The notes under the pieces are model-generated. The model was not told the DNA's origin, searched no databases, and saw only the letters and a list, made by a program, of their open reading frames with translations. Both the position numbers and the translations under genes were made by a program. This document shows, piece by piece, positions 21,086 to 32,979 of a DNA stretch of 64,000 nucleotides (positions are counted from its first letter, which is position 1; the number at the start of each line of letters is the position of its first letter). Source of the stretch: Lunularia cruciata (lineage: Eukaryota > Streptophyta > Marchantiopsida > Lunulariales > Lunulariaceae); the NCBI GenBank assembly GCA_948567375.1, contig OX419755.1:67646944-67710943 (forward strand), in the 5' to 3' direction.

Positions 21086-22270
21086 ATGAGTGTGGTATCC
21101 AAAAGTGTCAAGGTAATCAACTATGGAGGCTCATCCTCACATTGGTCTCCTGGTGGTACAAAGGTTCCACTCCAAGCCTACTGCACTAACTAGTCTGCAT
21201 GCTTCTGCAATGCCTCCTCTGAACTCCACAAAGGAATATCCAAGGTGGATGGAACAATCCCACTCGTACTCCAAATCCAAATGATCTCCTTTGGTACTGA
21301 AGTATCCTCTACATGGGCATTCCACTCCAATAACTCACTAGGCCAAGTAACAGAACCATTGAAAGCTGAAACTGATGTTGCTATGGTCCTGGACTGTAGT
21401 GAGCCAAGATTGCCACTATTGAAACGTACTAGTAGGTGACATACTCATCCCTCACTAGACTGCCAACTTGGTCTATAGGAGGTTGTCTATTCCCAACAAT
21501 CAATACTGAAACACATGGAGTATAGCACTGCTCCACCAACTAGCACATCATATAACTCAACTATTGTCACAATAGCCTAAGGTCTCACCACCGAGCTATC
21601 AATCAGATGACTAGGCTGAATTTGAACAACTAGCTCTCCACATGTGATGTATTGTGTCAAACCACCTCCTAGAGATAAATGGTTCTGAAATAGATACCTC
21701 TCCACATCGGTCTTCCATAACCCTAGACCAACAACTATAGCCTTCCCCAACATAAGGAGTTGCGCACCAAAATCTAATAAGACTCTCTACGGTGTATATT
21801 CCTTGAAAGTCCTACCAAACAGAAAATCCACCTCTAGTTATCTAATAGGACAACACAAGGTGTGAACCGTGCACTCTTAAAGGCCGGTCTAGTTGTCAAT
21901 TCCTCCAATCTAGCTATTGTTGCCTACCATAAACCACTGGTTGTTGAGCAAACCCCATGCTCCTCAACCAAGTCAAATCCACTATCAACCACCTTTGCTC
22001 TAGTAGCAGGAGCCATATTATCCCTACTCTCACAAAGCATGGCTGCCAATTGGAACATTGGGGTTGGGTCAACACCCAATGTACACATGTCATTGGCTGA
22101 AAATAAAAGATAGCACATAATCAGCGGAGCCGCCTCCAACATTGTGCTAGACTTAATCTATGTAGTGGCAGGTGGCTGACTAGTAGGTAGTCCATCATGC
22201 ATCCCATCACCACCTACCACACCTGCATTAGGATATCTAGGAGCCATAGATGATGTATGTAGGGCCTCAT
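21086..22270 (-). pseudogene. DP1 protease remnant and protease-methyltransferase linker
   Basis: At about 21800-21720 the minus strand reads VLLDFGAQLLMLGKA, a retropepsin active-site region in which the usual D-S/T-G is D-F-G. DP2 has LLESGV at the same place. Below it a conserved linker runs to the methyltransferase (blocks near 21540 and 21250). DP2 38690-39165 is collinear with the lower part. No intact ORF. Confidence 0.6.
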
Positions 22271-22778
22271 CTCCATAGCTCAATCTCCTCCAAATGAACT
22301 CTCTTGAACTCATGGTAGTCATCCATTGATGGACCTTCTAAGTGTTCAAATAACCCTTTCCACGCCATGAAGGGTGTGAACAAGGTTGGTTCCACATCTA
22401 TTGTAGATCATACCAACTACCAAACTCTTCAATGAATTTATCCAACTCAATGGTACCCATTGTACCAAAGTAATGCCTAAGGCCTTTGGAGGCCCCATAA
22501 ATCTCATCCATATCCCACAACAATGTTGTAGACACACCAAGTGCATTCTCAACTAAATCAACTCTTATGTCAAACCCCAACTTAGAGTCAATCTCTTCCC
22601 TCATTGGGACTTGAGACATAGGTTGATATTGAGCACCACTCCGAGTAAACCTATTGTGTACTATAGCACTATCTCTTTTGGAATTCCCAAAGAACTCCAT
22701 TGTAACAAAGTAACCAAAAACTGCAACCATAATTGGAACCACAACAAGTACCCCACCAAAAATCACTAGCAAGTGCAA
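22271..22778 (-). pseudogene. DP1 gag, truncated
   Basis: Minus-strand frames 22778-22398 and 22552-22346 encode a gag-like stretch (REEIDSKLGFDIRVDLVENA, then GTMGTIELDKFIEEFGSW) that matches DP2 28316-28510. After about 22272 the sequence jumps to the equivalent of DP2 31076, so the zinc knuckles and about 2.4 kb of gag are deleted. Confidence 0.7.
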
Positions 22779-23078
22779 ACACCTCTAAGTGCAAATACCA
22801 CCAATTGAACATCACCAACTAATATAGCTCTAACTATGAGAACTACACTAAGGGGAAGTGCAACATGTAACCTGCCATCACAACACACAATATCAAGGTC
22901 TTCAGGTCATCACTTCTTGCCTCACCGAAGAAAAACACAAGTAATTTAATTGGTCATCACTCCAACCTCACTATCGAGAGTACACTAGAGCACTAATGCT
23001 CTAAGTTCAAGGCACCTCACACAAACATGGTGCACAAATAGGAAGTAGAGAATGGAGGAGGTCCAATCATAAGAAGGT
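22779..23078 (-). other. DP1 leader, part nearest gag
   Basis: Non-coding and collinear with DP2 27835-28090. No feature beyond that homology. Confidence 0.5.
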
Positions 23079-23816
23079 TGTAATACCAATAGCTAGAAGT
23101 GAAAATTAGCTTTGTAACATCTGGAAGAATGTTACATATGATGTGCTAGGTAGACCAGATAGAGGTGTCACCAAAAGAGTACTTCTACTAATTGGGTAGA
23201 AGCCAAAAATAGCTTAAAGTTGTAACATCAATAGCTAGAAATGTTAGCTAGAGGTAAAAATTAGCTTGGTAACATATGGAAGGATGTTATGTATGATAGG
23301 CTTGGTAGATCATATAGAAGTGTCACCAAAAGAGGACTTATACTAATAGAGTAGGAGCAAAAAATAACTTAGAAATTTTAGAGTCAATTTCAAAGGCCTA
23401 AATAGATGAATTAGACCTCAAAAATATTTAAGTAACCTCCTGATGGAATAAAGGTTGGCCTTTCCTCCCCCTTGGTTTGCCTCATTGAGAGCTTTCCAAC
23501 GGTACCTCCCCCATGCAATTTGGAGATTCCTAGAGGAAGATTCTCTAAATATTCCTTATTGTTAAAGGTGGTTTGACCAACCAGGTAGGATTAGGACCAA
23601 CATGTCACCCATGCATGCAACTAATCTAAGGGTACAGATCATTGACATGTCACCTATCCACGTATCTAATCCAAGGATGGAGCTTCATTTGGGGTAGTTC
23701 CCTATGCTATATAATATAGTCAAGGTGTTACTTTGAGGCATCAGAGGTTTGAGTGTGAAACTGTGTGTTTCTTATTGTGTGTTTCTCTTCAGGTCTCATG
23801 TCTTTAGAGTATTACA
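23079..23816 (+). mobile_element. CHR2-family solo LTR in DP1 leader
   Basis: 738 bp, TGTAATACC to GTATTACA, flanked by AAGGT (23074-23078) and AAGGC (23817-23821). It shares the TATA region CTATATAATA (23707-23716) and the CT-rich end with CHR2 LTRs. It is longer than the 594-bp CHR2 5' LTR mainly because about 155 bp near its start are tandemly duplicated (23090-23244 and 23245-23400). DP2 has the uninterrupted leader at about 27830. Confidence 0.82.
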
Positions 23817-23821
23817 AAGGC

Positions 23822-24379
23822 TAAAAAACAACCCTCCATCTCATAAATCAACACCAAATTGACTCTGCCACCATTTGGCATTTGACATAATCGGAGTATC
23901 TATCTACTTCTTGAGCTACAAGGATCACCAAGAATATGATCAAAGTTGATCTTGCCAAAATTTGACATAAATCCTCACAAAATCTGAGATACAACTAACA
24001 TAAAATTTGACACAAAATCTAACATAAATCCCTAACGTTGGCTCATCTCCAAATTCTCTAACTCTTCACTCAAGCCAAATTGGAAAGATGGAGATCTTGA
24101 AATCTCTAATTTATGGGAATAGGTTCCAAACCCCACCTTCAATTTCACTTTTTGAACTCAACTTGTACCAAATTGGTCTTGCTTTCACCTCATGAGCCCA
24201 AAATCACAACTACCGCTTGAAAATTGCTTCTCTTTGCTTGAAATTTGGCCAGCACTTCAGCACATAATCACTCCTAGGGACATTAGAACTGAGATCAAGA
24301 TACCACAATCTATTGAGCTTGGAGATACCATCACCATCCTCAGTTCTTGCACCAAATTTCCCCATGACTCTCAATTCTC
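23822..24379 (-). other. DP1 leader, part nearest 5' LTR
   Basis: About 560 bp without a gene, partly collinear with 26870-27800 of DP2. Confidence 0.5.
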
Positions 24380-24832
24380 AAATATAATCGGTTTATTTAT
24401 ACAACTTGAACCACACTCAATCAGATCAGTACTTGATCTGTCACTCAACAATCTACCAAAAACTAGGTACTGATTATAGTCAAGCCACACCCACTCTAGC
24501 TAAGAGACTCCATGTGACGCTTGCCAGCTTTCTATCTACTCTAGCCAAGAACTCAAATGCTCAACATCAAAGAAGTGAGCTCTCTAGAGCTGCACTTCTA
24601 GGGTATGCTCCTAATTTTGACCTAGATCTCACCCCAATAGTCCCATTGATGGCACACCCAATGGTGTAAACTATGTAAGTGATGGTGGGCCCTACTATGT
24701 AGTCAATACCTTGAACAAAAAATTTGACCATCAAAAAGTAGTATATGAGCAATTGCCAAAATACCTCTAACTACTATCACTACTACTCCAGAGTCCAAGC
24801 AATCTAGATCTGATTCTACAAATGGCATGACA
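24380..24832 (-). repeat. DP1 5' LTR (lacks terminal segment)
   Basis: Ends GGCATGACA at 24832 (sense start TGTCATGCC). Homologous to 26403-26853 and to the larger part of 99-654. The last 105 bp of the full LTR are absent, exactly as in the DP2 5' LTR. Confidence 0.75.
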
Positions 24833-25954
24833 GTCCCCCATAACAACATCATGTCATATGGACCCCTGTTGCATCTAGTGTAGAACCACACTATCAAGTG
24901 AGTTATGAAGATGCAAATGGGTGACCAAACCTAGGCAGAACATCATCGCTGTAGAGAAAGTGGCTAGTGCAAGTCAGAATGCCCTAATGAACGGTCAAGC
25001 TAGGATCCAAGAGCCTACACCCTTGTTGGAGCAAGAGCAAAGACGTGCTCAAGTGGCCTGACAAATGGATGAGTCAACTAAGAGAGAATGTAGCATATGC
25101 TAACACTATCACTCCATCAAGGAAGATTGCAAACCTTTAATCCAATTTTATTGTAGTGCAATAAAGGATGGAAGGTCCTCTTGTACTCGTGGAGATAGAC
25201 CATCTCTCATCTACCGCAATAACACTTGGAGAGAAAAGCATCCTTCCTGCATCTCAATCACATAAGTCTCCAAAACAAGTCTATCAACAACCACAAATGA
25301 GAGGAAAGTAGGGATGTAAAGAGACCCTAACTACCCAAAACACTATAGGTGCCATCTCCTCCATAGAAAATAGCCCTACCTCTTTGCACAAGATCAGTAG
25401 AGATGTCTATCTATATGGAAAATCTCCCATCATACACTCAAATGTCCATGGTCTAATGATATCACCAAAGACTCTCATAATCCTCCTATCAAAAACTATC
25501 AAACATGATAGGAAAGTCAAGGTAGAAGGAATTGTGCAGAGAAAGTGAGTTGGTTGATGGAAAATACTAGAGGAGAGTATACCAAATGTCACAAATTTCC
25601 TAGTAGAGGAAGGTCATCTACATGGAGAATATCCTCTACAAGGCCAACGTCTAAGAAACATGTGACAAAATCTTTGAATCCTAAAGGCACTCAAAGATTA
25701 AGTAGTCTATCTATAGATGTGACATACCCCTCTAGAAGCTCAAGGTGGGAAAGAATAGCTAAAGGGGACCATGCTTTGCACTTTGACACCTTAATTCTCA
25801 AGCCTACAAGTTGTAGCTTGCTAATCAAGTGATCAAAGGCCTACCTAATCTAATCTACATGACAATGTGTGTATTGTCTACTAAGGAAGGAAATACACAA
25901 CTTACATAGCCAAAGTAATAGATAAGAGAGCTCTAAAGTGAGCTATGGCAAAAA
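24833..25954. other. Degenerate repeat sequence between DP1 and DP2
   Basis: About 1.1 kb with no convincing gene. A short plus-strand stretch at 25066-25170 (KRECSICYHYHSIKEDC) looks like an imperfect gag zinc knuckle, suggesting an older gypsy remnant. The 95-codon frame at 25545-25832 is Ser/Arg-rich and unrecognised. Confidence 0.4.
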
Positions 25955-26400
25955 AAGGTCCACCTAAAAGATTTCTATATCATGTACCAACAATTGACTC
26001 CAAGATGGTGACTCCCTCCCTGACCACCCATGTTGGTAGTAAGAAGAAGCAAGAGAGCCATAGAATGACCACACAAAAGGAATGAAACTCACCAAGGATC
26101 CACCGACCTCCCTAAGCTCTCTAAACATGGATGCCAAAGAGATGCTATTAAAAGCATTCTCAACATCCACCTTTAGGACAACCTACTTTGGATGGATATC
26201 TAGGAGTGTCATGATGCCTAGAGAAATTGACTTGCAACTTCCAAGTGTAGCTACTCCAAAATGATGTGGATTGAGATGCTCTTGGAAGTGAGATTGATGA
26301 TGAAGGACTATGGTGTAGCTAACCAAGCACAAAAAGATCTCTCTAATAGTAATTGGTCTAATGCCCCTAGTACCCTTCTCCGTTGTAAGAAGTTAACTAG
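25955..26400 (-). pseudogene. Non-LTR-type reverse transcriptase fragment
   Basis: The minus strand reads VLKVDVENAFNSI, then SMFRELREVGGSL and FIPFVWSFYGS. The block with V-D-V-E-N-A-F-N is RT motif A of a LINE-like family seen in plants (D-x-x-N-A-F-N). Upstream codons to 26400 (ALDQLLLERSF, then GIMTLLDIHPK) fit the same family with stops. The catalytic Y/F-x-D-D and endonuclease parts are absent. The fragment stops exactly at the DP2 5' LTR. Confidence 0.65.
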
Positions 26401-26402
26401 TA

Positions 26403-26853
26403 TGTCACGCCATTTGTAGTACCGCATCTAGATTGGTCGGACACTAGAGTTGCAATGATAGTAGTTAGAGGTATTTTAGCAATCATTCATAGACTACTTT
26501 CCAACCATCAGACTTTGTGTTTGGGATATTGACTTCATGGTGGGGCCTACAATCACTTTGCACCATTTGCACCGTTGGGTGTGCCATCAATAAGACCATT
26601 AGGGTTGCAGACCTAGCTTGAGTCTAGGAGTATACTTTTGAAGTGCAGCTCTAGAGAGCTCATTTCTATGATGTTTAGCCTTCAAGTTCCTGGGTATGGT
26701 GGACAGAGGCCAGTGAGCATCACCTGAGTTCTCTTAACTAGAGTGTGTGTGGTTTGATTGTAATGAGTGCCCAATTATTGCAGTTTATAGAGTGACAGAT
26801 CAAGTACTAATCTGAGTTGAGTTGATTTGAGTGGTGTAAACAAACTGATTACA
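26403..26853 (+). repeat. DP2 5' LTR (lacks terminal segment)
   Basis: Starts TGTCACGCC and ends CTGATTACA. Homologous to 43726-44170 but lacks the last 105 bp found in full LTRs. No recognisable primer site follows, so primer site and terminal segment were probably lost together in an ancestor of DP1 and DP2. Confidence 0.75.
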
Positions 26854-28315
26854 TCAAAAAAGTGAAGTCAGGTGGGAAATCAGGTGCATGAACTACAAAT
26901 GTTGGTGGTATCTCCAAGCTTGGTGGATCATTGGTAGCTCAATCAAAGATCAAGTTTTCCCTAGTGTGCAAAAGCTTGTTGATTGATGCAGATTTGGCAA
27001 TGAGCTAGACGGTATGCGGAAGTGCTAGCCAAATTTTGAGCAAAGAGAAGCAAATTTTGAGCAATGGTTGTGATTTTGAACTCAAGAGGTGAAAGAAATA
27101 CCAATTTATTACAAGTTGGGCTCAAAATATGAAGTCAATAGAGTTGGGAAACTATCCTCATTAATTTATGATTTGGAAAAACCTGTCATTTCAATTTGGC
27201 CTGAGTGGAGAGTTAGTGGAGGATTTTATGGTCAGTCAACTTTAGGGATTATGTTAGATTTTTGGTGGAGTTTATGTCAGATTTTGGCCAGATTTGGAGG
27301 AGTTTCAAAGTAGAAAATTTTTGGCTAGAGTTGGAGGAGTTTCACACATTTAGAAGACTTTTGCTAAATTTGGAGAGGGTTCAAAATGGCAATAAGAAAG
27401 GCCTCATTTGGCTAAATTTCAGCATTTAGAGGCTTCAAAGCATAGTATTGTGGGCTATGAGAGGCTACAAAGGCCTAGAAGGGCCAACAAGCCAACTTGC
27501 TAGCATGGGGCTAGCTAGTTTAGAGTAGATCTTTGTCATTTTTTGGCCAAATCTGCCCATCTTGCTAGATCATGCGCAATAGGGTTTTATCCTTAGATCT
27601 CTAGTTCTTAGACTTGTGCCCTAGCCAATTGGTCTACCCTCACTTGTTGTCCTAGTGACTATTCCATTGTTATCTATACACCTGTAGCTTTGGTTAGTAG
27701 AGGCAGTTTGATCTCATTCTTGGTATCCTAGTAGCTTAGGACGTAGATAAGAACTCCTATTATGTCGAATGCCAAATGGTGGTAGAGTAAGTCTTGTGTT
27801 CCTTTATGAGATGGAGGGTTTTTGTTTAGATTTCTTGTAATTGGACCTCCTCCATTCTCTACTTCTTGTTTGTACACCATGTTTGTGTGAGATGCCTTGA
27901 ATTTAGAGTGTTGGTGCTTTGGTGTACTCTTGATGGTGAGGCCAGAGTGATGACCAGTCAAACTACCTTTGTTTCTCTTTGATGAGGTAGGAAGTAATGA
28001 ACTATAGAGCGTGAGAGTGTGTTGTGATGGCAGGTTATAGGTTGCACTTTCTCCTAAGGTAGTTCTCTCAATTAGAGTTACATTAGTGGGTAGTGTTCCG
28101 TTGGTATTGGCACTTGATGTTGGTACTTGGTGGTGTTCGGTTGGTGGTGTTCGTTCTTGGTGGGGTACTTGTGGTTGTGTTTGGCAATTTGTGGTTACTT
28201 TGTCACAATGGAGTTCTTTGGGGATTTTAGAGGAGATAGCTCGACAATATGCAATGAGTTTACTTGGAGTGGCGCTTGATATCAGCCTGTATCTTAGGTT
28301 CCAATGAGGAAGGAG
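26854..28315 (+). other. DP2 leader
   Basis: About 1.5 kb without a supported gene. Frames at 27089-27313 and 28086-28307 carry no known motif. Partly collinear with 22779-24380 of DP1. Confidence 0.5.
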
Positions 28316-31075
28316 ATTGACTCTGAGTTGTAGTTTGACATAAGAGTTGATTCAGTCAAGAGTGCACTTGGCATGTTTGCACAATTCTTGTGGGACATGG
28401 ATGAGATTTATAGGGCCTCCAAAGGCTCTAAGTGTTACTCTGGTAGAATGGGTACCATTGAGTTGGATGACTTCATCCAAGAATTTGATAGTTGGTGTGA
28501 TTTGCAATAGATGCGGAACCCAACTTCGTTCACATCTTTCATGGCATGAAAGGGATTATTTCAGCACTTGGAGTATTTGCTGATGGACAACTACCATGAG
28601 TTCAAGAAAGCTTACTTAGAGGAGATTGAGTTATGGAGACAATATTGGTTTGTGAACTATGTCTCCATCACTTTAGGCTTGGTTGCCAAGGATAGATCGG
28701 TTATACCTATAAGTTCTAGCTCAAGTTGCATTGGTGGAGCTAGTGGAGGTGCACTAGCTGAAGATAGTGCTACTATGAGTGGAGGTACCGCTACAAGATG
28801 TGGTGTAGTACCGGGGTTTAACTCCATGGTGGAGTTCTTCTAGAGTTTGAGGACAAACTACCAAGGAGTGCAGATTGACAAGCTAAAGAGCTTGTAGGAG
28901 TTCCAACAAAAGGCTAGAGAGAGCTTACGCAAGGCATACACTTGCATAAGGTGGCTGATCAGTTTCACTCAGGGTTATTGAGGCCTAGGCAGTTCAATTT
29001 TGGTATGGGATACTAGACAGAGAGTTGCAATGTAGAGTTCATGATGCTATGTTGTTATAGGCTACTTCACCCACTTTGGCAATGGTCTTTGCTTTGGTTG
29101 AGCATATTGAGCTCAACATGGTGGAAGAGAGAGTGGTGACATTTGGATTTGGTAGGGAGACCTCATCTATAGCTATGACTTCTTCTAGAGTGCAGTAGAG
29201 TGCACCATGCCTAGTTGGTTTTTGAGGACAAGGTGGAAAACCTAGATCCTATGGAGCGAGTGGAGGGCCTAGTGGAGCTAGACCCTTACCTTCATTTTTA
29301 GGTCAGTGGCAACCAATGAGTGGTGATGTTGCTTGTTAGACTTGTGGTGGACCTTACTATAGGAGAGAGTGTACTCAAGGAAGCGGACCTGATACCTCTG
29401 GTGCATCACAACCAGCACAAAGACAATATAAGAATTTTCATAGATATGGTCACTCTAGTGACCGATGCTTTGACCTACATTTAGAGTTACATACAAAGTA
29501 GTAGGGTTGCTATGGCATGTAGTAGAGAAGCTCCAATTCATGGAAGACGAGGTGGTAGAGGTGGTGGTAGAGGATCTACACCTAGTAGGAGTGCAATACT
29601 TGCCCTTACTTTTGATACAACTATGGCTACTTGGATTGAGCAGTTGGAGTAGAGATTGTCTAGTATGGCCATTGCTCAAAGGAGATCAAATTTGGGTGCT
29701 AAGGCTTCCACCTCATATGTTGGTGATAGAGATGCTTTAGGCTTCATGTGCGGAGCAACATAGGTGGATGTATCTATAGCAATGACTAGGAGTGCAATAT
29801 GTGCTCCAAAGCCTAGAGGAGCATTAGTGGAGTTGGACCCACAGAGAGGAGAGGTTGGGAGATAGGTCAAACTTCCCCAATCTTTCATGCTCTTAGTATT
29901 AGTCCCCAAACTATATCTCCATCACTTTAGGCTTGGTTTTTAGGAGTAGATTGGCTATACCCATGAGTTTTAGCTCTAGTAGCATTGGTGGATCTCTTGA
30001 AGATTGTGCTACTATGATTGGAGGTACTACTATAGGAGGTGGTTTAGTACCAGGGTTTAATCCCATATTGGAGTTCTTCCTGTTTGAGGCAAACCTACCA
30101 GAGAGTGCAGACCAACAAGCTAAGGAGCTTGTAGGAGTTCCAACGAAAGGCTGGAGAGAGCCTACATGAGGCATACACTTTGCATGAAACAATTGATCAA
30201 TTTTACTCAGGGATTTATTGAGGCCCAAGCAATCTAGTTTTGGTATGGGTTACTAGATAGGGAGTTGCAATGTAGAGTATGTGATGCTACGTTGTTATAG
30301 GCTACTTCACCTACTTTGGCAGTGGTCTTTGGTTTTGCTGAGCATATTGAGCTCAACATGGTAGAGAGAGAGTGGAGACATATGGATTTGGTAGGAAGAC
30401 CTCATCCATAGCTGTTACTTCTAGAGTGTAGTAGAGTGCACCACGCCATGTTGATTTTTGAGGACAAGATGGACAGCCCATATCCTATGAAGCAAGTGGA
30501 GGGCCTATTGTAGCTAGACCCTTACTTTCATTTTTGGGTCAGTACTAGCCAATGAGTGATGGTGTTGCTTGTTGGACTTGTGGTAGACCTCACCATACTA
30601 GAGAGTGCACTTAGGGTAGGGGACTTGATACCTTTGGTGCATCACAATCAACATAGAGACAATGTGAGCATTGCCATAGATTTGGCCACTATGGTAGGTG
30701 GTAGAGGAGCTCCAGGTCATCATGGAGGAGGTGGTAGAGGATCCACTCCTAGTTAGGATGAAATACCTACTCTTACTTTTGATATAGCCATGGCTACTTG
30801 AATTGAGTAGTTAGAGCAGAGATTGGCCAGCATGGCTATAGCTTAGAGGAGATCAGATTTTGGGTGTTGAGGCTTCCACCTCATATGCAAGTGATAGAGA
30901 TGTCTTAGACTTCATGTGTGGAGTAGCACATGTAGAAGCATCTATCACAATGACTAGGAGTGTAGTATGTGTTCCAAATCCTAGAGGATCATCAATGGAG
31001 TTGGACCCACAGAGAGGAGAGGCTGGTAGATAGGTCAGACTTCCCCAATCTCTTACACTCTTTGAGGCACTATGG
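28316..31075 (+). pseudogene. DP2 gag with internal tandem duplication
   Basis: Capsid-like region at 28316-28640 (GRMGTIELDDFIQEF; MDNYHEFKKAYLEEIELW). Two diverged copies of about 1.25 kb follow (28655-29900 and 29905-31070). Each has a G/S-rich start, a capsid tail and a first zinc knuckle; the second copy reads CWTCGRPHHTREC (30566-30610), and unit 1 shows a mutated equivalent at about 29334. Each then has a second knuckle-like element (unit 1 HRYGHSSDRCFDL) and a Gly/Arg-rich tail. Stops are frequent. DP1 lacks this whole section. Confidence 0.7.
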
Positions 31076-31777
31076 ACAACATCCATGGATCCTAGACATC
31101 CTAGTGCAAGTGTAGTAGGTGTTGATGGGGTGCATGATGCACTACCTACTAGTCAACCACCTGCTACTACACAAATTGAGTCTAGCACAATGTTGTAGAT
31201 GATTCAGTTGATTATACGCTTTCCATTATTCTCAATCATTGATATATTTACATAGAGAGTTGACCTAGCCCTAGTGTTTTGGTTGACTACCACGCTTTGT
31301 GAGAGCAGGAATGAAGTGGTTCCTACTACTAGAGCAGAGGTGGTTGATAGTGGAGTTGACTTGGTTGAGGAGCATGGGATTTGCTTAGTGACCAATGGTT
31401 TATGGCAAGCAATAATGGCTAGATTGGAGCTAGACTGGCCTTTGAGTGAGCGTGGTTTACACCTAGAGTTATCCTATTGGATAACAAAAAGGGGATTTTT
31501 AAGTTGGTAGGGCCTTCAAGGAAGGTCTATATACCACAAAGGGTCTTACTAGAATCTGGTGTGTAGCCTTTTATGTTGGGAAAGGTTGCAGTTAGTGGTC
31601 TAAAGTTATGGAAGACCGAGGTGAAGAGGTATCCATTCAGACCCAAACATCTCTACGTGATGGTTCTACACAATACATCACATGTGAAGAGTTTGTTGTC
31701 TAGATTTAGCCTGGTCATCCAATTGACAGCTCTATGGTGAGAGCGCAGGCCATTGCAACTATGGTTGAGTCATATGA
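31076..31777 (+). pseudogene. DP2 protease remnant
   Basis: At 31540-31610 the frame reads VLLESGV, a stop, then PFMLGKVAVSGL, aligned with LLDFGAQLLMLGKA of DP1. The catalytic Asp is Glu here, so it is inactive. Preceding codons (31297-31470) match DP1 21860-22110. CHR2 interrupts at 31778. Confidence 0.6.
31773..31777. repeat. CHR2 target-site duplication, left copy
   Basis: TATGA, matched by 38681-38685. DP1 has the single uninterrupted site near 21548-21560 (reverse). Confidence 0.88.
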
Positions 31778-32371
31778 TGTAATATAAGCAGCTAGACATA
31801 TTATCTAGAGGTAAAAATTGACTTGGTAACATCTAGAAGGATGTTGTATACAATGGGCTAGGTAGATCAAACAGATGTGTCACCAAAAGATTACTTCTAC
31901 TAATAGGGTAAAGATCAATAATAGCCTAAAAACTTTAAAACCAATTTTGGAGGCTAATAGATGAATTAGGCCTCCAAAATAGAAAGATTCCCTCCTTGAG
32001 GAGGAAAGCCTTGCCTTCTCCTCCTATGATTTGTGTCATTGAGAGCTTTCCAATGGTACCTCACCCACACAATTTTAAGCTCTCTACAAGAAGATTCCTT
32101 AAAGATTCCCTTTGGTCAAACCCGTTTAACCTACTAGATAGGACAAGGACTAGTATGTCAACCATCTAAAAAACTAATCCAAGGATGGAGCTTGCTGACA
32201 GGTCACTAATCCATGTATATGATCCAAGGATGGAGCTTCCTTTGGGGGTATACTCTTTGCTATATAATAAAGAGAAGGTGTTCCTTTGGAGCATCGGAGG
32301 ATTGATTGTGAAACTTGTGTTTTCTCTCTTGTATCTCTCTTGGAGAGTCCTCTTGTCCTTGGAGTATTATA
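31778..32371 (+). repeat. CHR2 5' LTR
   Basis: 594 bp, TGTAATATAAGC to GTATTATA (TACA mutated). TATA box CTATATAATA at 32260-32269, about 110 bp before the LTR end, with a CT-rich leader after it. Confidence 0.9.
32260..32269 (+). promoter_or_regulatory. CHR2 LTR TATA box
   Basis: CTATATAATA, conserved at the same place in 38566-38575 and 23707-23716. Confidence 0.7.
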
Positions 32372-32372
32372 A

Positions 32373-32390
32373 TGGTATTAAAGCGGATGT
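32373..32390 (+). other. CHR2 primer binding site
   Basis: TGGTATTAAAGCGGATGT one base after the 5' LTR. Two changes from the initiator tRNA-Met site TGGTATCAGAGC, both C-to-T or G-to-A. Confidence 0.8.
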
Positions 32391-32979
32391 TTTAATCCAA
32401 GAGAGTGGATCACCTCTCTTGGAAGAGCATGAGCTAATGAAATTGAGTAATTTGAGGGGAGAACATAGTGCAATTGCTAGATTGGGAAGTGCTTTAGAGA
32501 GCGGATGAGATAGATGCGCCGTGAGGACAATTTCCTACACCTAGCTTCCCATTCTTGAATCCATTCCACATTAAGATTAAGTACATCCAGCATGAGCAAA
32601 TGAAAGTATCTCTAGTTTATCACTTTGGAGCAGAGTTCATGGACAGAGTGATAAATTCACCAAACTTGGTGATTCTAGCTGTGATGGTATATGACATAGA
32701 GTGGAAATTGACAATCTACATTCTATTATGATGTTATGGATCTGAAAGTAACTAATCCTCACCCTTTCAACATGCAAGTAGAAATCTGTTATGTAGTTAG
32801 ACCAAAAGTGATGTTTAAGGATTTTGTAGTCCACAATTTTGGTGAGGAATATAATTAACAAGTGATAGCTCCTAAGGTCCCATTAGTAGTACCCATAGTT
32901 TGTGCACTCTCCCGGGTGATCATTCTAACCCTCTATTGAAGTAGGAAGTAGCAAGTGAACATTTGTTGTGTGTAGGAAT

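Larger units (their letters stand above)
99..24832 (-). mobile_element. DP1: degenerate Ty3/gypsy element with DNA methyltransferase and PHD finger (copy 1)
   Basis: Old LTR retrotransposon read on the minus strand. Order in its own sense: 5' LTR (24832-24380), leader, truncated gag (22778-22270), protease remnant (about 21800-21720), C5-DNA methyltransferase (21075-18205, split by solo LTR C), RT (13239-12300), RNase H (12300-11811), integrase (2250-1390), PHD finger (1064-937), 3' LTR (654-99). It is interrupted by CHR1, B, C and a CHR2-family solo LTR, and frameshifts and stops break every domain. Compared with DP2 it lacks about 2.4 kb of gag. No target-site duplication is visible at its outer ends, so one or both ends may have been rearranged. 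The domain order is seen directly; that this is one original element is inferred from collinearity with DP2. Confidence 0.85.
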
